Origin: Prorocentrum cordatum
Taxonomy: Eukaryota; Sar; Dinophyceae; Prorocentrales; Prorocentraceae
DNA length: 64,000 nt
Direction of reading: 5' to 3'
NCBI GenBank assembly: GCA_963575745.1
Contig: CAUYUJ010017803.1
Span: 1 to 64,000 of the forward strand
Part shown: positions 1-11,200 of the stretch, piece after piece
Layout of the letters: each line of letters opens with the position of its first letter
Position numbering within the stretch: position 1 is the first letter of the stretch
Made by a program: the position numbers and the translations under genes
The notes under the pieces: generated by a model
Database searches by the model: none
Told to the model about the DNA's origin: nothing
Seen by the model: the letters and a program-made list of their open reading frames with translations, nothing else

Positions 1-31
1 AGAGAGAGAGAGGAGAGAGAGAGAGAGAGAC

Positions 32-76
<45 letters not shown>

Positions 77-85
77 GAGAGGGAG
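1..85. repeat. (GA)n microsatellite, 3' flank of retroelement 1
   Basis: Nearly pure GA/CT dinucleotide with a few C or GG interruptions. It forms the target flank downstream (in element orientation) of the minus-strand retroelement that begins at 103. Confidence 0.95.
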
Positions 86-102
86 AGAGGGATATAGAGA
101 GA
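86..102. repeat. Target-site duplication, left copy
   Basis: The 17-mer AGAGGGATATAGAGAGA lies immediately outside the 3' end of retroelement 1 and is repeated exactly at 16112-16128, outside its 5' end. The internal GGGATATA interrupts the GA repeat, so the match is more than shared microsatellite. Confidence 0.85.
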
Positions 103-468
103 TCGGACAAGTAGGCGGACCAGGGTCCGTCCGCGAGGCGCACTGCGGTGCGACAACTCGCATGCACTATTTGCGGCGGTGCAGCCTTAAGATACGAGGG
201 CGGGCTACAAAACCCCCTCCCCCGGCGCAGTGCGACTGACGCTACAGACGGCGGACAGACGATGAAGATCTCACCTGACAGACCGCGTGAGGTAAAAGGC
301 CCCAACAAGAAAGGCGACGTGCTGGCACGTGGCTAGGCGGCTTGGCGGACCGCCAGTTGGGCGCTTGGCCGCTAAGCGGCGCGCAGTGACGGGGCACCCC
401 CCGCCCCCACGCCCTGACACCGTGGACGCGGAGCCACACGTACACACGGGCAGGCAGAAAGGAGGAGA
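103..468 (-). other. 3' untranslated region of retroelement 1
   Basis: Non-coding tail between the end of the RNase H-bearing reading frame and the element 3' end. Roughly 103-430 aligns, in reverse complement, with 49755-50092 of the second element, including the run CCAAGCGCCCAAC and the terminal CCGCCTACTTGTCCGA. A conserved 3' end is where target-primed reverse transcription would be expected to start. No poly(A) or A-rich tail is present; the element ends directly on (TC)n. Confidence 0.75.
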
Positions 469-2238
469 TTAGCGCGGGGCACCAGGTGGAGCGCCGCGGA
501 ACGATGACAACATAGCTTGGATGTTGAGTGACGGCACGACACCATCGGGCGAGGTCGTGAGCAGCTCGGCGAAGGCTCGCCCAGCGCTGTGGAGGCGCTG
601 GAGTAGAGGACCTTGACGAGCTTGGGCAGCGGCGAGGTCCGCGGCGAGAGCTAAGCACCTCTGCTGAAGGGCAGCCATAGCCTGTGACAGCTCGGTTTCA
701 CGGTCGGTGAGAGGTGGCTGCTCAGTGACATCCGCCGAGGATCTCGAGACAGAGGCGAGGTCCTCGGTACGCCTGTCCAGGTAGGCTAGCGGAGTGCGGG
801 ACCCTGAACGCTGACGTCCGTCACCCTTGAAAGGTGACTGGAGGGGCCGGCGCGACCCCAGGGCTGGAGCCGCTAGGGCCGCGCCCCGAGAGGTCAGGGG
901 AGCCGCTTCCTCTCGCTCAGCAACGAAGGAAGCGTGGATGGGGCACGAGGGCCTGTCTGGTTTAGTACCCTGCGGGGGGGCTGAAGCCGCCCCCGCGGGT
1001 CGCTGGCGATGGGAAGGCGGAGTGGTATGCGCGGTGGGACCAGTCGTGATGCCGTGCAAGGCCGCTGAGGTCGGTCGCGTAGAGGGTTGGTGTCTCGATG
1101 GGGCGGCATGGTCGGCAGCGTGTGGTGTCGGCGGTGCGTCCTCAATGCCACTCAATCCTCGGGGGGCACCCAGGTCGTGGTCGGCGTCTTGGCGGTGACC
1201 GATATCGTCGTATGTGGGCGTTAACGCTCTTGGGGACGGCGTCGCAGTAGGGTTTGCGAGGTTTCCCGACGGGGCGGGGTTTTCGTTGGCTGGTCCGTCG
1301 TCCAAAGCGTCCGATCCCCCACCGAGGCTGAAAAGGTCATCGTCCTGCTCATCAGCGTCTTGAAAAGGAACGGCGTTGTCATGTGGGTGGGCTGGCGCAC
1401 TCAATGGCGGAGTCGGGGGCGCCGTGCGGGTACCCGCCGGGGCAGGGTTGGCGCTGGCTGACTCGTCGCCCAGGAAGTCCAAACCTCCACCAAAGCCGAA
1501 CGGGTCGTCCTCCTGTTCGTCGAATAACACCCGTTGGGCCTCGGCCCAGAGCTCGTCGGGGTCTTGTGGGATGTCTGGTCCAGCCGCGGGTGGAGCCTGG
1601 TCAGACAGCAGGGGATTTGGTTCCATTTTGTTTAGTTCTGCAGCTGTGAACCCAGCCCTGCGGTGTGGGAGGGGAAGTGTACGATGTCTCCGCTCGTAGA
1701 TGGCGACGGCGACTCCATGGAGCACGGTCGCTTGGCGATGTCGTGCTTTGGCAGCTTCAACGATGTCGTCTGGAAGGTTATGAGTACGTGCCGCCGCTGT
1801 GGCGAGGGCGTCAGCCTGACGATTGAACTCCTCCGCGATGGGCCCGATGAGCCCGAGGTCGATGCCCGTGTCGCCCTGGTGGCTAGCGACTTTCTCTACG
1901 CGGAACATGTTTGGCTTGGCCATGACACATCGGTGGACCTTTTCCCAGAACTCCACGTGCGTGCCCTGCGGAGGTGAGTGTCCGTCGATGATCCTTTGGA
2001 AGCCGTCGACCACCGCCTGGTTGTCCACGAAGACGTGTACGGGCCGTTCAGCACATGCCGTGAGGTGGACAATGGCGAGGGTCTCCGCAAGCTGTGCGTT
2101 CTGCGTGATGCCGTGAACGCGCGCACTGTAGTTCATGCGGTGGTCGATGCCGTAGTAGACGCCGTAGCCCGCTCTTGCAAGCAAGGGATGGCTTGGTTGG
2201 TGCATGCACCGTCCGTGGCAGCGTAGACCCATGTCCAA
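469..2238 (-). pseudogene. C-terminal part of ORF2: RNase H domain and Pro-rich tail, out of frame with the rest
   Basis: The frame encodes up to 589 aa. Its first roughly 150 residues are the main body of an RNase HI domain: the AQLAET motif (catalytic Glu), VHVFVDNQAV (Asp) and EEFNRQADALA (Asp). The first Asp motif, YAATDGACTNQ, lies in the other frame at the end of the 2133-13232 reading frame. The two frames overlap and exchange near 2185-2200 at the sequence CACCAACCAAGCC, which fits loss of one base. The remainder is a low-complexity tail with an internal duplication (DEQEDDPFGFGGG and DEQDDDLFSLGGG) and a Leu/Ala-rich probable coiled coil near the end. A sequencing indel or a -1 recoding site would also explain the break. 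Alone, this fragment is not an active enzyme. Confidence 0.7.
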
Positions 2239-5200
2239 CCAGTGTCGTGGTCAAGGTAGGTGGTGTAGGAGTCCTGGGCTGAAGCCGCAGGATCTCCCTC
2301 AGGCGGGGGCCGCGGTATGGGTTGAGGTAGCGGGTCCCTCGCGAGGTCGGCTTGCAGATCGAGGAGGGCTGGGTCCTCATCGAAGAGCCCGCAATGTCTT
2401 GTGTGCGGAGGAAGACGGGCCCACTGCTCGTCACTGATGAGGGTGGTGAGAGGGACTCTTTCACGGGCCCAGCACTTGCAGTCACGCACAGTGTGCTCCT
2501 GAGTTTCCTCTTCCTCATCACAGTAACGGCAAATAGGGCTGGGATCAGCGGACGTATTTGATCGAGAACGTCGCTGTTGGGTGTGGTCCCCGCCCGACAG
2601 GTAGTTAAGGAGGAGCGCCAGCTGCCATGCGTTGCATTTGGCAGCTCCTTTGGTGCGGGCGAGCCACGTGCTGGCGAAAAGGTCGAGGCCCTGTCTGACC
2701 GAAGCCAGGTGTCCAAGGTCATGACGCCGTGGCTTGATTTTTCTCAGAAAGGCTCTGCGTTGCGAGGCGCGCAGCATGTGAAGGAAGGCGTTTTGGGGAA
2801 GGTTCAGCCAACTGATCTGACAGCCCCAGTCGTCGTACATGGTGCCAAATGTGGGCCAAGTCCAACGGAGCTGCTGAAGCGTCTGGACAAGTCGTCCAAC
2901 AGGTCCTCCCCCAAAAAGGGTCTGGACATGGTGTTGGAGATCCCTGACGAGGCCGCAGAGAGTGGCGTCGCGGTTGACCTGTCGCCGCAGGCACAGGAAG
3001 ACTTCACGCTGCATAATGGCGTCAATCTCCAGGGCGTGCCCTGGGACGCACACGGCCATGAGAGTCCAAAACTCGACCCACCTGTTTCCCTTGGGGCGGA
3101 TAGCCGCCTTAAGGGCATGGTTGTAGGCAGTTTTGACGGGGCCTGATGGGGCTTGGATGTCAGTGCCCGTGGTACAGACGCTGGCAGCAAGGGAGCGGGC
3201 GTGCCGCGCCTTAATACGCATCGGAGATGGGAGCTTGCCAATACGCGGCAGGCGACTAGTCGCCCTGCGAACACGGGCGTCAGCGGTGGCCGTGAGGTTG
3301 AGCGCGGCTGGAGCCGGCGCTGCCTCGGCGTTGATGTAACTTCCGACGAGCTTGAAGGAGTCGACCACGCGTAAGGGCCGTTCCGCCAAGGTGAGCTGGG
3401 TAACGGCGGTGTGAAGCTCGTCAGTAAGCGCCCACCCCGCCACTTTTCCAGGATGAATGCGTTGACCAGAAAATCGATCAAACTTGGCGGTTTCATCAAG
3501 AGATTTCTGCAACTCGGGCGCGGTGTGGGTAGTGGAGTTGCTGTCGTCAACAAAAGTAGTGCTGAGTGACCGCGGCACGTAACGATGCTGTCTCTTGGTC
3601 CAGACGCACATGAGCAGCTTAATGTCGTCCAGGGACCAAGAGCTTCCCTGGAGGTGACCGTTTGTCCTGGCCAGTTCCTTAGAGTACGCACCGTTCATGC
3701 GGATGTAACGTTTGTGGCGCCTGTAGAAGTTTCTGCGGACAGTAACGATGTCTTGGGGACACCCCGCGTGAAGCGCGAGGTTAAGGCATATGTCCGTGAT
3801 GAGATAGTCGAAACACTTCTGACGGTCCAGGGCAGCTCCAGCCAAGGGAAGGAGAAGGGCTCTGGCGTGTTCGATGCGAAGGGCGAGAGAAGTGCTGACG
3901 TCCCCAATGGTAGCTTTGGGAACAGCGCCAAAACTCGTGGCGTGGGTCCATCCTTTCCGCCAGTCCGTGAGGCTGCGGTAAGCTGGTGCTTCCCACGCGT
4001 ACATCCAAACGGAAAGCACCGAGAGAAGTCGTTGGTCCGTTGGGAGTTCGCCTCGGCCTTTTCGGAGGCACGGGTTTGGGACGTGGAGGAGGGGTTCTGG
4101 GATGGTGCCAGTGCGTTGCATAGCTCGTAGAACGCTGGCGAAGAGGCGAAGAATGTCGTCGGGAAGCTCCTTTGCCTCCTTAGTAGTCCAACCGTCCAGA
4201 CCCCCCGCGCGTCTCGGTGAACGGGTGCGAATGAAGTGGATGAGTTGGTCGTCGGTGAGGTGGAAAGGGGTAGCTGGTGATGGCGTAGGCAGCTCCTGTC
4301 GGTACTCGTCGTAGAAGTCGGCCCACGTCGGCATGGCTTCGGCATCATGTCCCGCACGTGCGCGGTACCTGCCCAAGATGGGCTCCCAGGTGTCGACCAT
4401 GAGCTTCAGCATGTCCTTGATGTTAGCAACAATGGCGTTGGCAGGGAGGATGTCGGGGACTTGCGCAGGTGGTGGTTCACGGGTGTGGTCTTCGTCGCTG
4501 TCCGTGTCGGGCGAACTACCGTCGCCGGGGCTGAAGCCGCCAGCTTCGGTGTCAGCGTCGCTGTCGTCCGTGCAAGCTTCGTCAGGTTTGAAGGCGTTGG
4601 TGTCGCAGTGGAGTTGCGTATCGTCAGGAGTGGTAGGCGTGCGGAGATACGCCGTGGGCGAGCTATCAGCAGCTCGTGCGTATATGGCCGCCTTTCGCCC
4701 GCTTGGCTCACGGACGCCCTCGGCCCATATCCTGATGCGTTCCGCCTTGGCACGGTTCGCGCGTCGCGCCAGCTCTAAGTCGAGATGTTGGATCAAAACG
4801 TCAAGGTGCTCCCCGTGCGGCACTGGCTCGTCTGGGGCCCAGGCCTCGGGGAATTCCAGGAGAACCGTGGGGCGCAGCTTGTGGCATAAGAGGCGGGCCG
4901 CGGCCCACGTGCAGTCGATGCGCTGCGCGAGGTACGGCGGGATAGCACGGCAATCTAGATGGTGGTGCTGTCCGATGAAACGGAGCTCGCAGAGTTGCCG
5001 ATGGAGCTTGCGCAGTCGGTTCATGTGAATCGTGGAAGCTCCGTAGGTGGGGGAAGCGCGGGGGACAACCGGTCGATCTTCGAACGTAGGCGTGAGCCCG
5101 TGCATGGTGGGGGGCTTCTTTTTTGGGTGGTGGGGCGGTGGAGGTGGCAGATCGCGAAGACGGGTGAGATGGTACTCATGACTGGCCTCGTTAGCCAGGG

Positions 5201-8200
5201 TGAACATGCGCTCCACGTCGTCTCGTGCGTCGGCCTGCTCCATGCGGTCCTGGTATCGCCCAGCGATGAGGGTCCCTAGTGCTTGCAGCTCGTGCCCCTC
5301 ATGAACTCCATCGTCGGGCGGGTAGGGCGTAGGGGCAAGAAGGCGTCGGGCCGTATGGTCGAGGCGACTGAGGTCAAGCGTGACCTGCAGGCCAACGTGA
5401 GACTTCGCAGGCAAGTCGCGAAGGTAGCAGAAGTCGGTGACAAGGGATCGCGCCGCCTGGTTGGCAATGATATAATCGATGCGCGAAGTGCGGGGGCACT
5501 TGGTGACGCGGTCCCAATCAGGGATATTGCCATAGGTGTGCATGGTGTGGTCTGGTGTGCCCTCAGCAACGTTGGACCATCCGTGCTGCAACATGTGCAG
5601 AAGGTGTGGATTGTCGTCAATGTTCGTGTTGGCGTCCATGCAGATGAAGTAGGGGGCTGAGCCGACCCTAGCGGCGGCACAGTCAGCGAGCCGAAAGAGA
5701 GCTGTGCTGTCTCCTCCAGCAATCCCGTAAAGGCTCGCTATGTAGATCCCCGCGGGCCCATGGTTATTTCGTCGCCGCCTACGGCGGTGTTGAGTGCAGA
5801 GTGGGAGAAAGACCTCATGCCATCTTTTCTTGGCCTTGAGGGCGGCGATACAGGGCGCATTGTCGTCGACAGTGGAGTCGACGATGGCATCCTTAGAGAG
5901 GATGGCGACCCCTCCCGAGGCGCCAGTGCTGCCCACAACGGTGTGATCAGTGCCGCCGTGGGCAGCTCTGCGCTGGGCTCGCGCCAGATCAAGGTCAGGC
6001 CCAAGACTGGCGTGGTATCCACCGTGGAGAGGATTGGCGGCGCTGGTAGCGATGGCTTGCCTAGTCGGCTTGGCATGTCGGGTCTCCTGCAGTGCTATGA
6101 CAGCGGCGTTGTGGTCGACACCAAGGGCGGTGATGGTTGGCCAGTTCGCTGAGAGACTGGTGATGTTAAGGCTGACGAGGTGTATGGAGCGACCTGGCCC
6201 GTCTCCATCGGTGGAACTGGGGTTTGCGCGCCCCGCACGGTGGAGGTCAGCTTGACCCTCGCCCCAGTAGGAGGCTTGGCCACAGTAGGAGCTCATGGCG
6301 TTACTATGGGTTAGCTTGAACGGGGCTGAAGCCGCCGTCAGGCCAAACATATAGGCGGGACACGGTCGGCACTGCGCCAGGGGGGGTTCATAAATATTAG
6401 TAAAAATGTCACGAAAATTCCTCCTCACTCCTGTACCGTAGGGGACGAGGGGAGGAGAAGTGAGACGGCAGCAGTGGGAGAGGGAAGCGACTCCTCGATC
6501 CATCCTGCTGAACACAAAGACAAAAACGAGACAGCGGCGGCGGCCAGGCGCGGCGGCGGCACAACGCACGCGCATGTACTGCGCACGCGCCACCGCTGGT
6601 CCCTCCTGCGGTGACACGCCCGCCCCGTCAGTGTCTTGATGAGCAGCATCTGGTGGAACGGCTCCAGCAGCACGGTCGGAGGCCTGACGCTGGGCCTCGT
6701 CCATGCCCGCTGCCGTGAGGCCCACGTTGCGGACAGGGCTGATTCCCCGCGGGGCCGCAGCTGCCGCGGCAGCAGCCGAGGTGGCGGGGGCACCGCCCCG
6801 ACTCTGAGGTGAGAGCGGTGAGCCCCCGCCAAAACCCGCCACAAGGTTCTTGACACGGTACTTGTTCTTGAACGGGTCGAAGGTTGGCGCCTCGTCGATG
6901 GGGACGATCACGCGGGTGGGCAGCTGCGGCTCGTGGTCCGTGGACGGCGTCGGCTCGAGGTCGACCTGGCTAGGGTCGATGACGCTGGCTCCGAAGCGTG
7001 GCACCACTTCGGGGGGTCGGCCATCGGCCTGAGTCTCGCGAGGCGGCGAGCTCGTGGAGCTCCCTGGGGCCTTGCGTGAACTGTGGCGGCTGCAGGTCCT
7101 GCTGCGCGGGACGCGCCCGCCCGTGTGACGGTCGCGTGGCGAAGTCGCCTGGGCATTAGCGCGCTCAGAATCCGCCCTGCTCGGGGATCGGATCGGCGCC
7201 GCGCAGGGTGATGGGCTGGGCTGGCGAGAGGCGCTTGTGCCGCCTTCCGCCGTGGCTGTGGCCTGGTCGGGGTCGGCCGCGTCTGGGCGGGGGCTGACGT
7301 GGTGGGCGCTTCCCTCGCTGTGCCGCGGGGAGGCGCTGCGATGCGCCTGGATGCGCGTGAGGACAAGCGGGGTGAGCGGCTGCCTCTCCCTCTCAGGTGG
7401 GGCAGGTTTGGCCTGGGCAGGGCGCAGTGCTGCAGCTACGTTTGGCGGGGGCGTGTGCTGGCGCGGTTGCCAAGCGCGCACGTTCGCATCACGCCATCCT
7501 TCGGGGCGCCCAGCCCTGCCACGGTTTGTTGCAGCCCCCTGGGCTGAAGCCGCAGGGGTTATCACTGCAGGCTGGTTGCTGGAGGAGCCCTCATGTCGGC
7601 CTGAATAAAGGCCCCAAGCGCGCGTGGACCCTGGCACTGGCGAGGTGGCTCTTAGGGCATGTACAGGTGCACGCGAGTAGCCGATGACCGCTGGGTGAAC
7701 CCTGGCGTTGGGGGCGTGGCCGTAGCTGGAGGCGGCTGCTCCAGCAGCTGCGGGCCTGGCACCTATGGGGCCACGGTAGTAGGCGGCAACCCCGTCGTAG
7801 GCCGTGTTACCGCCTGTCGGGACTCGCGCAGGGGAGCGGTAGCGTGGTGTGCCCTGCTGTCCTGCGTCACGTTGGTCCCGCTGCTGAATGCGCTGCTGGT
7901 GCTGTTGGTGACGCTGCCAGTCGGCTCTCGAGAGGGGACGGGTGTCGGGGAGGATGGTGGGCACGTCGGGCCGCTGCCAGCCCCGATAGACGTGCTCGAA
8001 GGCGTGGTCAGGGTAGGTCCCCCCTACGGGTGAGTATCGTCGCACATGCTCCGTGTAGTCGATGTTCTGCGGCTCTGAGATCGCCGTAATGTTGATGGCC
8101 CGCTGGTGCGCTGGTCCATAGAGGCAGAAACTACCACGGTTGCTGCGGTCGTGGTTTAGCTCAGCTTCGGTCGTGGCACGGCTCACCATGGCGTCGCAGA

Positions 8201-11200
8201 GTCGCAAATCGTAGTCGAGAGCTTGAGGCCCAGGACCACCCTCGGCGTCCCAGTACAGTACCACATCTCGCCAGCGGGTGCGGGTCATGTGGGTGCGCTC
8301 GGCGATCAACTCGCAGACGGTCCTGACCGTGACACGATCCCTGTACATGTTGGTAATGGCTAGGGAGAAGGGTCGGCGGACCGTCTTGTTGAAGGTGAGT
8401 TCCTCCTTGAGGGCCTGATGGGGGCTGAAGAGCACGTAGCCTTCCCTCCAAAGCGGTTGGTCGGGGGAAGGTTCTTCGGGCATCCCCGTTCCTGTGAATC
8501 CAGGTGGCCGCGTTGTGCCGTCAGGCAATCCCTGCCTGGGGACGCGCCGCGGCTGTGGTGGGAGGTACCATTGGCCCTGGTAGCCTGCTTGCCCTGGTTG
8601 TGGAGGTTCTCCCCCGGGGCCTGAAGGCGCTCGGGGGGGTTCCTTGAGGTCGTGGAGGGCTGGCGCGTTGCCGAATTGGCGGGCAAGGATGTGCGGCGGC
8701 ATCCCTGTGGCACGGACGTCGAGCTGGTTGTGTGGCCTGGGGGGGTGGGGACACCTGCTGGACAGGCAGCATGTGTCGGAGTCCCTCTTATTGGTGTTGT
8801 ATGCACACGTCCAACTGTTGCACGAGTAGTCCGTGGACCAGTCCATGAGTGTACGCAGTCCGCTGCGGCCGCAGTCTGGGCACGTTGGTTGGCCCGAGGT
8901 GCCAAGCTGTGTGTTGCGGCGAGCCGCACAATATTGACAGCATTGGAATCGACACTGTAGGCAAGACCAGCGTCCTGGTAAAGGCGGTAGCGCATGCTCG
9001 TTTGTGCCTGGGTCGTCTGGGTGGGGTCTCGGGCGATCCCACAAGGGCCAGACGTCAGCAAACCAGGATTGGCCTGTAGTGCGGACAACCTCGGCGGGGA
9101 GGCGTGCGTCCTCGGCATGGCACCTGATCCACTGGGGCCCCATATCCGCTGGTACCATGACGGTGCGCCAGGAGTCGTCCGCCTTAACGTGGACTTGGGT
9201 CGGTGCCCAGAGCTTAGTAGTGGTGTCGCCGTGATCATGGTGGAGGATGACCCAGCCGTCACGCCCATCCACCGTAGGGTCAATGACGCGGTAGCCCATG
9301 ACTGTCGTCCCCCACGGTAAGTAGGCGCCATCGTGGTGATCACCAGGGTCGAGCCAGACCTCGATGCCAGGGGCGTTGACACGGGACCGCACATCACGCA
9401 CGTGGTAGGCGAGGACGTGGTAGGCAGTCGGCTCCTCCTCCGTCACAATGTGCTCCCACGTCTCGATGCCGCTGTTGTCGGAGGTGGAGTTCCCGTCGCT
9501 CTGTCGTGACGAGCGAGAGGCAGATCGTCGCGCACGGGCACGGCCTCGGGCGAGGGCGGCGGCCGCGCTGATGAGGGAAGGCGTACGGCGTTCGTCGACT
9601 CCAGATGACGTCGATGAGGGGTCTGGACTGTGGGCTAAGGCTGTGCCTGACTTGTACGTGCGTGGTGGGCCCGACGCGGCCCCAGGGCTGGAGCCGCTGG
9701 GGCGCGACCCGTGTGCGTCAGGGTGCCCCCGCACGGGGACAGCTTGCAAGCCCGTGTACACCAGGTCGATGAGTGGTTTCGGGTCCAGCTGGAGTATGTG
9801 GAGCGAGACGCGTGGTCGAGGCTGATTAGGGTCGTCCCTGGTGGCTGCTTCCGTGTCGTAGTGCTGTTTGGCCCATGCTCGCGCCGCTTCTGGCGAGTAT
9901 AGCGCCTGCGGTGGTGGCCATGCTGCCGCGATGGCTGATCTGCGCCTGGTGCTAGCTTCCTGGTCGTGAGCTTCAGCCGCCTCACGGAGATCTGGATGAT
10001 CGTAGCCAGCAATGTGGAGGGCGTGCGCGCAGTCACCCATGCCATAGGCGTGTGGAAGGGCACGGCACCTGGAAGCAGCTTCTGTGGGGGCACACCAGTC
10101 CATGCGGATGAGGAGGCTCAGGACCCGAGGGTAAATGAGGCGCGCTCCGTGAGCCTCCCCTTTCACGTAGTTGTGCCTGTTTTCCCCGCGCGGTGGTTGG
10201 GTGGCTTCGCACATCCAGAGTGCGATGGGTCCCCACGCGAGGGTGTCGTCTTCGAGACTGTAGGGCGGGTGGGGCGGTATCGCGTACCACGCGGCCAGCG
10301 AAGGGTGCACGCTCGTGTAAGTGCGGCCAACGTTTGGGCCAGTTCGGCCCTTCGCTTCACGGCGGGGGCCTGGCAAGAGGTGCCCTCCACAGGCAGCAAG
10401 ACGGGCCGCAAGGTCGCCGCGGGTCCCATGCCAGAAAACAGTGGGCGCGTCGGTGGTGGGTTGACGGAGGTCCCACGTGAGGTATGGGAAAATTGTCTCG
10501 CCCGAGTTGCCGCCCGAGTCTTCCAGCACCCAAGTGAGGCGGTTCGGTGGCCTCTGCATGATGTCCGTCCACGGCCCCAGCACTTGGAGTGTTGGGTCGT
10601 GAGTGAATCGAGGGTGGTCGTGGAGTCGTAGAGCGTCTTTGATGTCCTCAGTGGACACGCCACTGTTCCCTAGCGCGAAGCCGTTTTGGTACAGGGCGTT
10701 AAGTATGCTCTTCGGCGGCTCGGGGACCGCTGGGTCACGCTGGATGGTGTTGCGTGAGTTGCGTGTCGGTGGCTTGAGGGCAGTGTAAGGCGTACCAGGG
10801 CCTGAAGGCGCCTGGGGCCTGTCAGGTGATGCATAGCGTGCTCGCCGTCGTGGTGGTTGGGTGTCCGCGTCGGGGGAGGAACCACGAGCGTCAGCGTGTC
10901 GGAAGATGGACCACGGGCTGCCATGGGTGCGCTCACTCGTTTCCCTTGGCTCGGTGTCGCTGCCGTGTGCTGTGGCATCCTCGTTGGTAGGTAGGTTACC
11001 GAATGTCGCGCCGTTCTTGGAGCCGTCTCGTGGAGTCGGGCTGGTCGATCTTGGTGTGACAGACGAGGCTCGCGATACGGCGGCTGTGACTTCAACGATG
11101 GCGGCGGTGGTGGCGGTGGTGACGTCGGCGACTGCGGCGGCAACAGCTGCGGCGTAGTGTTCCTGTAGCAGCGGATGTCGGAGTGCGTGCACCTGCTGGT

